From UBA11136 sp964482135 (GTDB lineage: Bacteria; Pseudomonadota; Alphaproteobacteria; UBA11136), in assembly GCA_964482135.1 (NCBI GenBank), contig CAYZWF010000017.1, forward strand, positions 1-43,289: a stretch of 43,289 bases of DNA. The letters run 5' to 3'. The stretch's first letter is position 1, and each line of letters opens with the position of its first letter. Under the pieces are notes generated by a model. That model saw nothing but the letters and a program-made list of their open reading frames with translations, did no database searches and was not told the origin of the DNA. The position numbers and the translations under genes were made by a program. Shown piece by piece: positions 26,337 through 34,798 of this stretch.

Positions 26337-28853
26337 ATGTTTATCCTCGATGATACTGCGATTGCGATCCCCTATAATTACGACCTGAAACTGGTGGCGG
26401 CTTCCTATCTGGTCGCCGCGTTTGCGTCGTTCGCGGCCTTCCGGCTGGTGAGACCGGTGCAGGACTCGGTTGACCCGAAGACCCGTCTGGGGTGGCTGGT
26501 AACGGCGGCGTTTGCGCTCGGCACCGGTGTTTGGAGCATGCACTTTATCGCCATGCTCTCCATCGACATCTGTGCGAAAGCGACTTTCGATATCGGGCTG
26601 ACGGCGCTGTCGATGCTGTTCGCCGTGCTTGCCAGTGGCGCGGCGTTTCATATGGTGACGGCGCCCTCCCAAGGGCCGACGACGCGAGTCATGCTTAGCG
26701 GCGGCTTGATTCTGGGCGGCGGCATCGGCGCCATGCACTATACGGGTATGGCGTCGATACGTTTGGCGGCCGACATCCGTTACGATCCTGCCCTGTTCGC
26801 GCTTTCGATCTTCATCGCCGTAGCGTTGGCCTCGGTCGCACTGTGGCTCCTGTCGCGCAGCCTCGCCCAAGAAGCATCGGTAAAACTGGTGCCATTGCTC
26901 GGCCTGGCCGGAATAATGGGACTGGCAATTACCCTTATGCACTACACAGGCATGGCGGCGACCTATTTTATTCCGCAGGCGGAGCTTTTCCCGCCAACGA
27001 CCGCGGTCAACCCATCGTCGATGGCGACCCTTGTCGGTCTGTCGGCCGTATTCGTCGTTACCATGGCGATGCTTGCGATGATTTCCGGACTTGCCGAGAT
27101 GTGGGCGATCATATCGGTGACGATGGCCAGTTTTGTCCTGTTCACAATGACCGGGCTTTCGCACAGCCTGTACCATTCACTGGCTTGGAAACAACATTCC
27201 GCCACCGTCGAGTTGTTCCCAACCATGGTCGTGCTTGTGGTCGCGCTCACCATATTCGCCTTCCGTCGAGCCCACGAGGCCCGCCGGGAACTGGCCGAGC
27301 GCATGCGGGCGGAAAACGCCCTGCGTAAAAGCGAACAGCGGTTTTCGGGCATTCTCGAACTCGCGCGCGAGGCCATCATCTCCATAGACGAGAAGGGGTT
27401 CATCCGCATTTACAACCGGGGCGCTGAAGAGATTTTCGGCTATGAGTCCCGGGACATGCTGGGCCAACCCCTTGATCTTCTTATTCCCGAACGGTTCCGG
27501 GGGGCTCACCGCCAATATATCAATCACTTCATCTCTTCTCCCGAAACCAGTCTCCTCATGAATCGCCGTGGAGAGATTTGCGGCCTGCGCAAGGGTGGAG
27601 AAGAGTTTCCCGCCGAGGCCTCCATCACCAAGCTGGACTCCGGCGGCGAGATCATCCTCACCGTCATGCTGCACGATATTTCCGAGCGCAAGAAAACCGA
27701 GGAGCATCTCCAGCAGACCCAGAAAATGGAGGCGCTGGGCAATCTCACCGGCGGAGTCGCCCATGAGTTCAATAATCTGTTGATGGCCATTCTCGGCAAT
27801 CTTGAACTGATTGATGACGAGGTCACGGGTAACGAGAGCGTCGCCAAGAAACTGTCCGTGGCCATGGAAAGCACGTTACGGGGCAAGAGCCTGACCCAAC
27901 AGCTGTTGGCCTATTCACGCACGGGATCGCTCCACCCTGAACTGACGGACCTCAACGAATTGATCCCCCATTCCTGCCGGATGTTTAATCATGCCCTGGT
28001 GAAGACCATCACCATCGAGACCAAAACCCGCCCTGACCTGTGGCCGGTGATGATTGACGGCGGCGAATTCGAGGGGGCGCTGCTCAATCTGGTTATCAAT
28101 GCCCGCGACGCCATGGCCGGGGTCGGCGTCATCACCATCGAAACCGCCAATAAAGAGCTGACGGAAAATGACCTGGCCACATTGCCCGATCTGACCCCCG
28201 GTAATTACGTCACCGTATCAGTCAGCGACAGCGGCTGCGGCATCGCTCCCGAGGTGATCGCGCGCGCGTTTGATCCCTTCTTCACCACCAAGGAGGTGGG
28301 AGAGGGCGCCGGGCTTGGCCTTTCCATGGTCCTGGGTTTTGCCAAGGAAGCCGGAGGCACCGCCGAGATCGAGAGCGAGCTCGGCCACGGCGCCACGGTG
28401 AGGCTTTACCTGCCGCAAGCCGAGGGCAAGGCCAAGCCAGCCACAAAAACCGCCGAAACTACGCCAGACCTTCCCATCGGCACGGAAACTGTCCTTTGCG
28501 TGGAGGATGATCCCGTGGTTCTGATGATCGGCACCACCATGCTGGAGAGTCTGGGCTATACGGTTTTGGAAGCAGAAGACGGGCCGTCGGGCCTGACGCT
28601 GCTCGAAGAGGATCGACACATAGACCTGTTGCTCAGCGATGTGGTGATGCCGGGGGGTATGCAAGGAACGGAACTGGCCAAAAAAGCCCTGGCCCTGCAC
28701 CCCCACCTCAAGATCCTTCTGGCCACCGGCTATAACCCCGAGGAGATAGAGCAATCCGCCAATAACGAGACGGCGCTGCCGCTTATTAAAAAGCCGTTCA
28801 GGAAACGGGAACTGGCTTTTATGGTACGCGAGATTCTCGATGAGGCCGCCTGA
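26337..28853 (+). CDS. MHYT-PAS hybrid sensor histidine kinase
   Basis: An 838-residue membrane kinase. The N-terminal MHYT domain (about 10-250, some seven membrane segments) has three motif copies: MHFIAM at 68, MHYTGM at 133 and MHYTGM at 201. The Met and His residues are proposed to bind copper and sense O2, CO or NO. A PAS domain follows (about 332-455), then HisKA with GGVAHEFNNLLMAILGN (His476), a HATPase domain (SDSGCGIAPEVIARAFDPFFTTK; GAGLGLSMVLGF) and a receiver domain with phospho-acceptor Asp768 in LLSDVVMPGG. There is no DNA-binding output. The open frame extends to 26229, but the family starts near the first membrane segment. Alanine codons differ between the MHYT part and the kinase part. 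Confidence 0.9.
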   Translation: MFILDDTAIAIPYNYDLKLVAASYLVAAFASFAAFRLVRPVQDSVDPKTRLGWLVTAAFALGTGVWSMHFIAMLSIDICAKATFDIGLTALSMLFAVLASGAAFHMVTAPSQGPTTRVMLSGGLILGGGIGAMHYTGMASIRLAADIRYDPALFALSIFIAVALASVALWLLSRSLAQEASVKLVPLLGLAGIMGLAITLMHYTGMAATYFIPQAELFPPTTAVNPSSMATLVGLSAVFVVTMAMLAMISGLAEMWAIISVTMASFVLFTMTGLSHSLYHSLAWKQHSATVELFPTMVVLVVALTIFAFRRAHEARRELAERMRAENALRKSEQRFSGILELAREAIISIDEKGFIRIYNRGAEEIFGYESRDMLGQPLDLLIPERFRGAHRQYINHFISSPETSLLMNRRGEICGLRKGGEEFPAEASITKLDSGGEIILTVMLHDISERKKTEEHLQQTQKMEALGNLTGGVAHEFNNLLMAILGNLELIDDEVTGNESVAKKLSVAMESTLRGKSLTQQLLAYSRTGSLHPELTDLNELIPHSCRMFNHALVKTITIETKTRPDLWPVMIDGGEFEGALLNLVINARDAMAGVGVITIETANKELTENDLATLPDLTPGNYVTVSVSDSGCGIAPEVIARAFDPFFTTKEVGEGAGLGLSMVLGFAKEAGGTAEIESELGHGATVRLYLPQAEGKAKPATKTAETTPDLPIGTETVLCVEDDPVVLMIGTTMLESLGYTVLEAEDGPSGLTLLEEDRHIDLLLSDVVMPGGMQGTELAKKALALHPHLKILLATGYNPEEIEQSANNETALPLIKKPFRKRELAFMVREILDEAA

Positions 28854-28876
28854 GCCGGGCTCGGATATTCGCACAA

Positions 28877-28938
28877 GGCCAGGGCACGTCAGATGTGGCG
28901 GCTCTAAATGGGCCAGGGTACGTCGGCCCTAAAAAAGA
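28877..28938. repeat. Two adjacent copies of a short dispersed element
   Basis: GGCCAGGGCACGTCA...CGGCTCTAAA at 28877-28908 and GGGCCAGGGTACGTCGGCCC with a following TAAAAAAGA at 28910-28938 are diverged copies of the same unit; the second is about 10 bases shorter. Each can form a GGGCC/GGCCC-type hairpin. A third copy lies at 43137-43180. Confidence 0.6.
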
Positions 28939-29062
28939 GATTAATTGCAGGCATTCACAAAACTGACCCACCACCGATTTTTCCATAAGGAAAGCCCCCT
29001 TGCCGATAGCTTGGGGGCCGCTTCCGCTCTCCCGCGGCAAGCCGAAGTCCACTGCAATAAAA

Positions 29063-29080
29063 CTGTCACATAACTGTCAT
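29063..29080 (+). promoter_or_regulatory. Pho box (PhoB binding site) of the pst operon
   Basis: Two 7-base direct repeats, CTGTCAC and CTGTCAT, separated by ATAA, match the 18-base PhoB consensus almost perfectly. The site lies about 110 bases before pstS. No good -10 hexamer is seen about 10 bases after the box; TATGAT at 29080-29085 overlaps its end. The site predicts induction of pstS and the genes after it under phosphate starvation. Confidence 0.88.
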
Positions 29081-29190
29081 ATGATAGCCGCCGACAGTCG
29101 CTAGGTTGGGTTCGATCCGGCAATTCCCGGGGCGGTTTCCGGGCGCCGTGCCGCTCTCGGGCTCCGTCTTTATGGCCCTCCCCTTGGAGC

Positions 29191-30237
29191 ATGACAGCCC
29201 TCATGAAAAAGACATTCATCCTTTCCGCCGCGCTGGTGGGGTTCATGGCCATGCCGGCCCAGGCGCGCGACCAGATACACATCGTCGGCTCATCCACCGT
29301 GTTTCCCTTCTCCACCGCCGTGGCCGAGGAATTCGGCATCATCACCTCGTTCCGCACCCCGGTGGTGGAAAGCACCGGCACCGGCGGCGGCATGAAGCTG
29401 TTCTGTGCCGGGATCGGCACCGGGTATCCCGACGTGACCAACGCCTCGCGCCGTATTAAAAAATCCGAGGTGGACAACTGTGCCGGCAACGGCGTCACCG
29501 GCATCACCGAGGTCAAGATCGGCTTCGACGGCATCGTGCTGGCCAATTCCCTCAAGTCCCCCAACGCCTCCTTCACCCTGCGCCATATCTTCTTAGGCCT
29601 CGCCAAACAGGTGCCCGCCGACGAGACCGGGGTCACGCTGCAACTCAACCCCTATAAGAAGTGGAGCGATATAGATCCCGCCCTTCCCGGGGTCAAGATC
29701 GAGGTGTTGGGCCCGCCGCCCACCTCGGGCACCCGTGACGCCTTCGCCGAGCTGGCCCTTGAGGGGGGATGCAAGACCTTCCCCGGGATCAAAGCGCGGA
29801 AGAAGAAGGATCAGAAGGCCTATAAGGCGCTGTGCCACTCCATCCGCGAGGACGGCGCCTATGTGGAGGCCGGAGAGAACGACAATCTCATTGTCCAGAA
29901 GTTGGAAGCCAACGAGGACGCCTTCGGCGTCTTCGGCTTCAGCTTCCTCGACCAGAACCAGGACAAGGTCCAGGGCTCTCTGGTGAACGATGTCAGTCCC
30001 GAGTTTGAAAACATCGCCGCCGGCACATATCCGGTGGCGCGGTCGCTCTATTTTTACGTAAAGAACGCTCATATGGGCGTCATTCCCGGCATGAAAGCCT
30101 TCGTTGCCGAATTCACCAGTGACAACGCCCTGGGCGAGTACGGCTATCTCACCGATAAGGGGCTGATCCCCTTAAGCGATGAGGGTCGGAAACAACAGGC
30201 AGAAGACGCCGCCAAGATGGCACCATTGTCCATGTAG
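29191..30237 (+). CDS. pstS: Periplasmic phosphate-binding protein PstS
   Basis: A 348-residue exported substrate-binding protein. The signal peptide ends near PAQA (about residue 26), followed by DQIHIVGSSTVFPFSTAVAE. Phosphate-binding segments are visible: VESTGTGGGMKLF, DVTNASRRIKK, and GPPPTSGTRDAF. It captures inorganic phosphate and hands it to PstCA. The ATG at 29191 and one at 29203 are both possible. It is the first gene of pstSCAB-phoU-phoB, directly under the Pho box, and is separated from pstC by a strong hairpin. Confidence 0.95.
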   Translation: MTALMKKTFILSAALVGFMAMPAQARDQIHIVGSSTVFPFSTAVAEEFGIITSFRTPVVESTGTGGGMKLFCAGIGTGYPDVTNASRRIKKSEVDNCAGNGVTGITEVKIGFDGIVLANSLKSPNASFTLRHIFLGLAKQVPADETGVTLQLNPYKKWSDIDPALPGVKIEVLGPPPTSGTRDAFAELALEGGCKTFPGIKARKKKDQKAYKALCHSIREDGAYVEAGENDNLIVQKLEANEDAFGVFGFSFLDQNQDKVQGSLVNDVSPEFENIAAGTYPVARSLYFYVKNAHMGVIPGMKAFVAEFTSDNALGEYGYLTDKGLIPLSDEGRKQQAEDAAKMAPLSM

Positions 30238-30259
30238 GGTTTCCGTCTTGACGGAAGCC
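30238..30259 (+). other. Hairpin with CUUG-type loop between pstS and pstC
   Basis: GGTTTCCGTC and GACGGAAGCC form a 10-pair stem (one T-G wobble) closed by a CTTG loop, beginning right after the pstS stop. There is no T-run, so it is more likely an mRNA-stabilising or processing element that keeps pstS product above the permease than a full terminator. Confidence 0.65.
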
Positions 30260-30282
30260 GGTCAGAAAACGGTTGAGAGAAT

Positions 30283-31665
30283 ATGCAGTTTTTCGTCCTT
30301 GCCGTAACGCTTGTGGTCCTCACGGGAATTGGCTTCTTTTTCGGTCGCAGCCGCGCCCTGGCAAGCGTTTCCGGCAGGGCGAAGAACCTCCATTCCCTGC
30401 CCGACTATTACGGGTGGTACCTGGCCCTGTGGTGCGGCCTTCCTTCCTTCGGATTGTTTCTGCTGTGGGTTCTGGCCGAACCTTATCTTATTGACCTCCT
30501 GGTCATTGACCGGATGCTCCCCGTCCTTCCCGGTGGCGGTGCCAGTTCTCCTGATCTGATCCTCAGCCTGGTACACAGCCTCGCCGCCGGTCACTCCGTG
30601 CCCGGCGAGGTGACGCCCGCCCTGCAGGAAGCCGCGGACCATTACAATTCCCTGAGACAAACCAGCTTCGCGGGGCTGGGCGGTGCCACGGCGAGTCTTG
30701 CCGCGGCGGGTTTGGCCTGGGGATTGCGGCGCATCACGCCGGACATGCGCGCCCGCAACCGGGTGGAGCACGCCCTGCGCTGGCTGCTCGTGGCCAGTGC
30801 CACCATCGCCGTTCTCACCACCATCGGCATTGTTCTTTCGCTTTTCTTCGAAGCCATCCGTTTTTTCCGGCTTATCCCGTTCTGGGATTTTCTGTTTGGC
30901 CTGAACTGGAGTCCCCAAACCTCCATCCGCGCCGACCAGGTAGGCAGTTCCGGGGAATTCGGCGCCATCCCCCTGTTTGCCGGCACGTTGCTGGTGACAT
31001 TTATCGCCATGGTGGTGGCCGTGCCCGTGGGTCTTATGTCGGCCATCTATATGGCCGATTATGCCTCTCCAGGGACGCGCAATGTGGTCAAGCCGGTGCT
31101 CGAAGTGCTGGCCGGTATTCCCACTGTGGTTTACGGCTTCTTCGCGGCACTGACCGTGGGACCATTCCTGCGCGATGTGGGGATGGGGATGGGGATGGAC
31201 GTGGCGTCCGAGAGCGCCCTTGCGGCCGGCGGGGTGATGGGGATCATGATCATTCCCTTTATTTCTTCATTATCCGACGACATCATCGTTGCCGTTCCCC
31301 AATCCCTGCGCGACGGCTCGCTGGCCCTGGGCGCGACGCGCTCGGAGACGGTGCGCCGGGTGGTTCTGCCCGCCGCCCTGCCGGGTGTTATCAGCGCTTG
31401 CCTTCTCGGCGTTTCACGTGCCATCGGTGAAACCATGATCGTGGTCATGGCCGCGGGACTCGCCGCCAACCTCACGGCCAATCCTTTGGAATCCGTGACC
31501 ACGGTGACGGTCCAGATCGTCACCCTGTTGGTGGGCGACCAGGAATTCGACAGCGCCAAGACCCTGGCGGCATTCGCCCTGGGGCTGGTTCTGTTCGCCG
31601 TGACCCTGGCCCTTAACGTGATTGCCCTGCGGGTGGTTCAGAAATTCAGGGAACAGTACGATTGA
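30283..31665 (+). CDS. pstC: Phosphate ABC transporter permease PstC
   Basis: A 460-residue permease, longer than E. coli PstC because of an N-terminal region with two or three extra membrane segments and a periplasmic stretch (about 1-190), as in other alphaproteobacteria. The core has the binding-protein-dependent transport domain: GAIPLFAGTLLVTFIAMVVAVPVGL, VLAGIPTVVYGFFAAL and the ATPase-contacting loop LALGATRSETVRRVVLPAALPGV, with ISACLLGVSRAIGETMIV. With PstA it forms the membrane channel for phosphate. Confidence 0.94.
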   Translation: MQFFVLAVTLVVLTGIGFFFGRSRALASVSGRAKNLHSLPDYYGWYLALWCGLPSFGLFLLWVLAEPYLIDLLVIDRMLPVLPGGGASSPDLILSLVHSLAAGHSVPGEVTPALQEAADHYNSLRQTSFAGLGGATASLAAAGLAWGLRRITPDMRARNRVEHALRWLLVASATIAVLTTIGIVLSLFFEAIRFFRLIPFWDFLFGLNWSPQTSIRADQVGSSGEFGAIPLFAGTLLVTFIAMVVAVPVGLMSAIYMADYASPGTRNVVKPVLEVLAGIPTVVYGFFAALTVGPFLRDVGMGMGMDVASESALAAGGVMGIMIIPFISSLSDDIIVAVPQSLRDGSLALGATRSETVRRVVLPAALPGVISACLLGVSRAIGETMIVVMAAGLAANLTANPLESVTTVTVQIVTLLVGDQEFDSAKTLAAFALGLVLFAVTLALNVIALRVVQKFREQYD

Positions 31666-31707
31666 GACCGGCATGAGAAATATTCTGGAAAGGCGCGTGA
31701 TCCCCCT

Positions 31708-33009
31708 ATGCGTGATCCTATGACCGCCTCGAACACATCCACATCGGCGCTGATTACGGCCTCGCTGCGCCGCCGCCATGCCGCCGAAAAACGGTTCCGC
31801 GCCTATGGCCTCATCGCCATCGCCACCGCGCTGGTATTCCTGGTCATCCTGCTTTCCAGCATCCTCACCAAGGGATATGGCGCTTTTTTTCAGACCCAGA
31901 TCAGCCTTCCCATCGTTTTTTCCCAGGACGTGATCGATCCCAAGAAAACTGGTGACCCAGAAGTAATCGCCCGCGCCAATTACCAGCGGCTTGTGCGCAA
32001 TGCCTTACAGGCCCGGTTTCCCGAAGTGAAGAACCGCCGCGAGGTGAAGAAGCTCATCAAGCTGGTGAGTCGCGGCGCGCGGCGCCAGCTTCAGGCCATG
32101 GTGGCGAACGATCCGTCTTTGATCGGAGCCACCCGGAGGGTCTGGCTTACGGCTTCGGGCGATGCCGATATGTTCAACAAGGGGGCCATCTCCCGTGATA
32201 TTCCGGAAAAAATCCGGCGCATCAATGACCGCCAGGTCGCCTGGCTCGACGCTCTGGAAGAATCCGGCGCGCTTCGTAAGCGGTTCAATATCACTTTCTT
32301 CACAAGCGGCGATTCCCGCGAGCCCGAACAGGCCGGCATTTGGGGCGCTATCGTTGGTTCCGCGCTGACGCTCGTCGTGACATTGATTCTCTCTTTTCCT
32401 CTGGGTGTTACCGCGGCGGTGTATCTCGAAGAGCTTTCGGTCAAAAACCGCTGGACCGATTTTCTCGAGGTCAATATCAACAACATGGCCGCCGTGCCCA
32501 GCATCATCTACGGCCTTCTTGGACTGGCGGTGTTTCTCAATGTCATGCACCTGCCCCGCTCCGCCCCCCTGGTGGGCGGCATTGTGCTGGCGCTGATGAC
32601 CTTTCCCACCATTATCATCGCCACCCGCGCGGCGTTGAAGGCGGTGCCGCCATCCATCCGCGAGGCCGCCCGCGGTCTTGGCGCCTCTCCGGCACAGGTG
32701 GTGCTGCATCATGTGTTGCCGCTGGCCATGCCGGGGATTCTCACCGGCACCATTATCGGCATGTCCCGCGCCTTGGGAGAATCGGCGCCGCTGTTGATGA
32801 TCGGCATGGTCGCCTTCATCGTCGACATTCCCCAGGGGGCCTTTGATCCGGCCACCGTGCTGCCGGTACAGATTTACCTTTGGGCCGACAGCCCCGAACG
32901 CGCCTTCGTCGAAAAGACCGCCGCCGCCACGTTGGTTCTGCTGGTCTTTCTGGTTATTATGAACGCCACGGCGGTTATTCTGCGGCGCAAGTTCGAAAAA
33001 CGGTGGTAG
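31708..33009 (+). CDS. pstA: Phosphate ABC transporter permease PstA
   Basis: A 433-residue permease. The N-terminal region (about 1-205) is a DUF3333-like extension with one membrane segment (AIATALVFLVILLSSIL) and a periplasmic domain. The core permease follows: GAIVGSALTLVVTLILSFPLG, NNMAAVPSIIYGLLGL, the EAA-type loop REAARGLGASPAQVVLHHVLPLAMPG and GTIIGMSRALGESAPLLMIG. It pairs with PstC. A second ATG four codons in is possible. Confidence 0.94.
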   Translation: MRDPMTASNTSTSALITASLRRRHAAEKRFRAYGLIAIATALVFLVILLSSILTKGYGAFFQTQISLPIVFSQDVIDPKKTGDPEVIARANYQRLVRNALQARFPEVKNRREVKKLIKLVSRGARRQLQAMVANDPSLIGATRRVWLTASGDADMFNKGAISRDIPEKIRRINDRQVAWLDALEESGALRKRFNITFFTSGDSREPEQAGIWGAIVGSALTLVVTLILSFPLGVTAAVYLEELSVKNRWTDFLEVNINNMAAVPSIIYGLLGLAVFLNVMHLPRSAPLVGGIVLALMTFPTIIIATRAALKAVPPSIREAARGLGASPAQVVLHHVLPLAMPGILTGTIIGMSRALGESAPLLMIGMVAFIVDIPQGAFDPATVLPVQIYLWADSPERAFVEKTAAATLVLLVFLVIMNATAVILRRKFEKRW

Positions 33010-33034
33010 TGCCCCAAAAAACGAGACCGAAACC

Positions 33035-33910
33035 ATGAGCAAACAAGAGGCGCAAGTTGTGGATACGCAGACTCCCAGGGAGGCTCCCAAGGAAGCCCCC
33101 CGAGTAAATATCGCCATGCCCAATAATGGACAGACGGAACCCGCCGGAAAAAAACCGATCAAGATGCGCACCGCTGGCGTCAACGTATTCTATGGCGATA
33201 ATCAGGCGCTTACCGAGATCGATCTTGATATTCGCGAAAACGAGGTGACGGCGCTTATCGGGCCTTCGGGCTGTGGCAAGTCCACCTATCTGCGCTGCCT
33301 CAACCGCATGAACGACACCATCGAGGAATGCCGGTTTGAGGGCACGGTGACGCTGGACGGCGAGGACATCTACGACCGCGCGGTGGATGTGGTGCATCTG
33401 CGCGCGCGCATCGGCATGGTCTTCCAGAAGCCCAATCCGTTCCCCAAATCCATTTACGACAATGTGGCCTATGGGCCGCAGATTCACGGGCTGGTGTCGT
33501 CGCGGGACGCCCTCGATGAGGTCGTCATGACCTCGCTGACCAAGGCGGGGTTGCTGAACGAGGTGCGCGACCGCCTGCACGAGCCCGGCACCGGCCTTTC
33601 CGGCGGCCAGCAACAGCGCCTGTGTATCGCCAGGGCCATTGCCGTCAATCCGGAAGTAATTCTGATGGACGAGCCCTGTTCGGCGCTCGACCCCATCGCC
33701 ACGGCGCGCATCGAAGAGCTGATCGACGAGCTGCGGCAAAATTACACCATCATCATCGTCACCCATTCCATGCAACAAGCCGCACGGGTGTCCCAGCGCA
33801 CGGCCTTCTTTCATCTCGGCGTGTTGGTGGAATTCGGCGACACCGAACGGGTCTTCACCAGCCCCCGCGACGAACGCACCCAAGGCTATATTACCGGGCG
33901 TTTCGGCTAG
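33035..33910 (+). CDS. pstB: Phosphate ABC transporter ATP-binding protein PstB
   Basis: A 291-residue ABC ATPase. It has Walker A IGPSGCGKST, the Q-loop MVFQKPNPFPKSIYDNV typical of PstB, the signature LSGGQQQRLCIARAIA, Walker B VILMDEPCSALDP and the H-loop His in IIIVTHSMQQA. The first 40 residues are a hydrophilic, non-conserved extension. It powers phosphate uptake by PstCA and, with PhoU, relays transport status to PhoR. Confidence 0.97.
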   Translation: MSKQEAQVVDTQTPREAPKEAPRVNIAMPNNGQTEPAGKKPIKMRTAGVNVFYGDNQALTEIDLDIRENEVTALIGPSGCGKSTYLRCLNRMNDTIEECRFEGTVTLDGEDIYDRAVDVVHLRARIGMVFQKPNPFPKSIYDNVAYGPQIHGLVSSRDALDEVVMTSLTKAGLLNEVRDRLHEPGTGLSGGQQQRLCIARAIAVNPEVILMDEPCSALDPIATARIEELIDELRQNYTIIIVTHSMQQAARVSQRTAFFHLGVLVEFGDTERVFTSPRDERTQGYITGRFG

Positions 33911-33937
33911 ATTGGCTTAGGCCCCATTTCAAGGAAC

Positions 33938-34786
33938 ATGACCATGGCCACGCAGCAACATATCGTTTCCTCCTATGACGAAGAGCTGGAGCATCTCAAC
34001 AAGACCATCATGCAGATGGGCGGGATCGCCGAATCACAGCTCGACCAAGCCATTCAGGCCATCCTCAAGCGCGACAGCGCCATGGGCCAGGAGGTGGTGG
34101 AAACCGACTACAAGGTGGATGACCTGGAACACGAGGTGGCCACCTTTACCGTGCGCCTGCTGGCGCTGCGCCAACCCATGGCGGTGGACCTGCGCAATAT
34201 CGTGGCGGCGCTGAAAATTTCCAGCGATATCGAACGTATCGCCGATTACGCCTCCAACGTGGCCAAGCGCTCCATCGCCCTGTCCCAGTTTCCCGAGGTC
34301 AATCTTGTCCAGACTGTGCCGCGCATGGGCCGCCAGGTACAACAGATGTTCAAGGACATCCTCGACGCCTACGCCCAGCGCGACGCGGAAAAGGCGATAC
34401 GGGTATGGGAAAGCGATGAAGAAGTGGACGAGATGTATACCAGCGTCTTCCGCGAGCTTCTGACCTATATGATGGAAGACCCGCGCAGCATCACGGTGTG
34501 CACTCATCTGCTGTTCATGGCCAAGAATCTGGAGCGGGTGGGCGATCATGTGACCAACATCGCCGAAAACATTTATTTCTTCGTCCACGGCAAACCGATG
34601 CCGGAAGACCGCCCGAAATTCGAGGAAAGCTATTACACGGTCATGAAACAGGCCGAACACGACGCCTTCCCTGAAAACGGAGAACCCGAGGGTGCAAAGC
34701 CCGAGAGTGGGAAAACAGTGGAAAAAAAGGCCAAGAAAGCCCCCGGTAAAAAACCCGCGCCCCGAAAGAATCCCGAGAAAGAGTAG
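33938..34786 (+). CDS. phoU: Phosphate transport regulator PhoU with a basic C-terminal tail
   Basis: A 282-residue protein built of two PhoU three-helix bundles (about 10-110 and 120-225). Metal-binding type motifs are visible: EVETDYKVDDLEHEV-like helices, ISSDIERIADYASNVAKR and KNLERVGDHVTNIAENIYFF. PhoU links PstSCAB activity to PhoR and keeps the regulon off when phosphate is plentiful. Beyond residue 235 it carries a tail rich in Lys, Pro and Glu (KKAKKAPGKKPAPRKNPEKE) absent from most PhoU proteins. Good AAGGA site before the ATG; 12 bases separate it from phoB. Confidence 0.95.
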   Translation: MTMATQQHIVSSYDEELEHLNKTIMQMGGIAESQLDQAIQAILKRDSAMGQEVVETDYKVDDLEHEVATFTVRLLALRQPMAVDLRNIVAALKISSDIERIADYASNVAKRSIALSQFPEVNLVQTVPRMGRQVQQMFKDILDAYAQRDAEKAIRVWESDEEVDEMYTSVFRELLTYMMEDPRSITVCTHLLFMAKNLERVGDHVTNIAENIYFFVHGKPMPEDRPKFEESYYTVMKQAEHDAFPENGEPEGAKPESGKTVEKKAKKAPGKKPAPRKNPEKE

Positions 34787-34798
34787 GCGCGCGCGCCC

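Larger units (their letters stand above)
28854..29190. other. Intergenic region before pstS
   Basis: This 337-base region holds, in order, the two short dispersed repeat copies, a GC hairpin (GCCCCC at 28994-28999 with GGGGGC at 29013-29018) without a T-run, and the Pho box. No coding potential is evident; the open frames on the minus strand here have no recognisable content. Confidence 0.7.

Noticed and set aside
28994..29018. GC hairpin before pstS considered as the terminator of the hybrid kinase gene
   Set aside because: No T-run follows on the plus strand and it is 140 bases after the stop; kept only as a remark.
32005..33183. Open frame of 392 codons on the minus strand opposite pstA
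   Set aside because: Antisense to a well supported permease, with His/Gly/Arg-rich low complexity.
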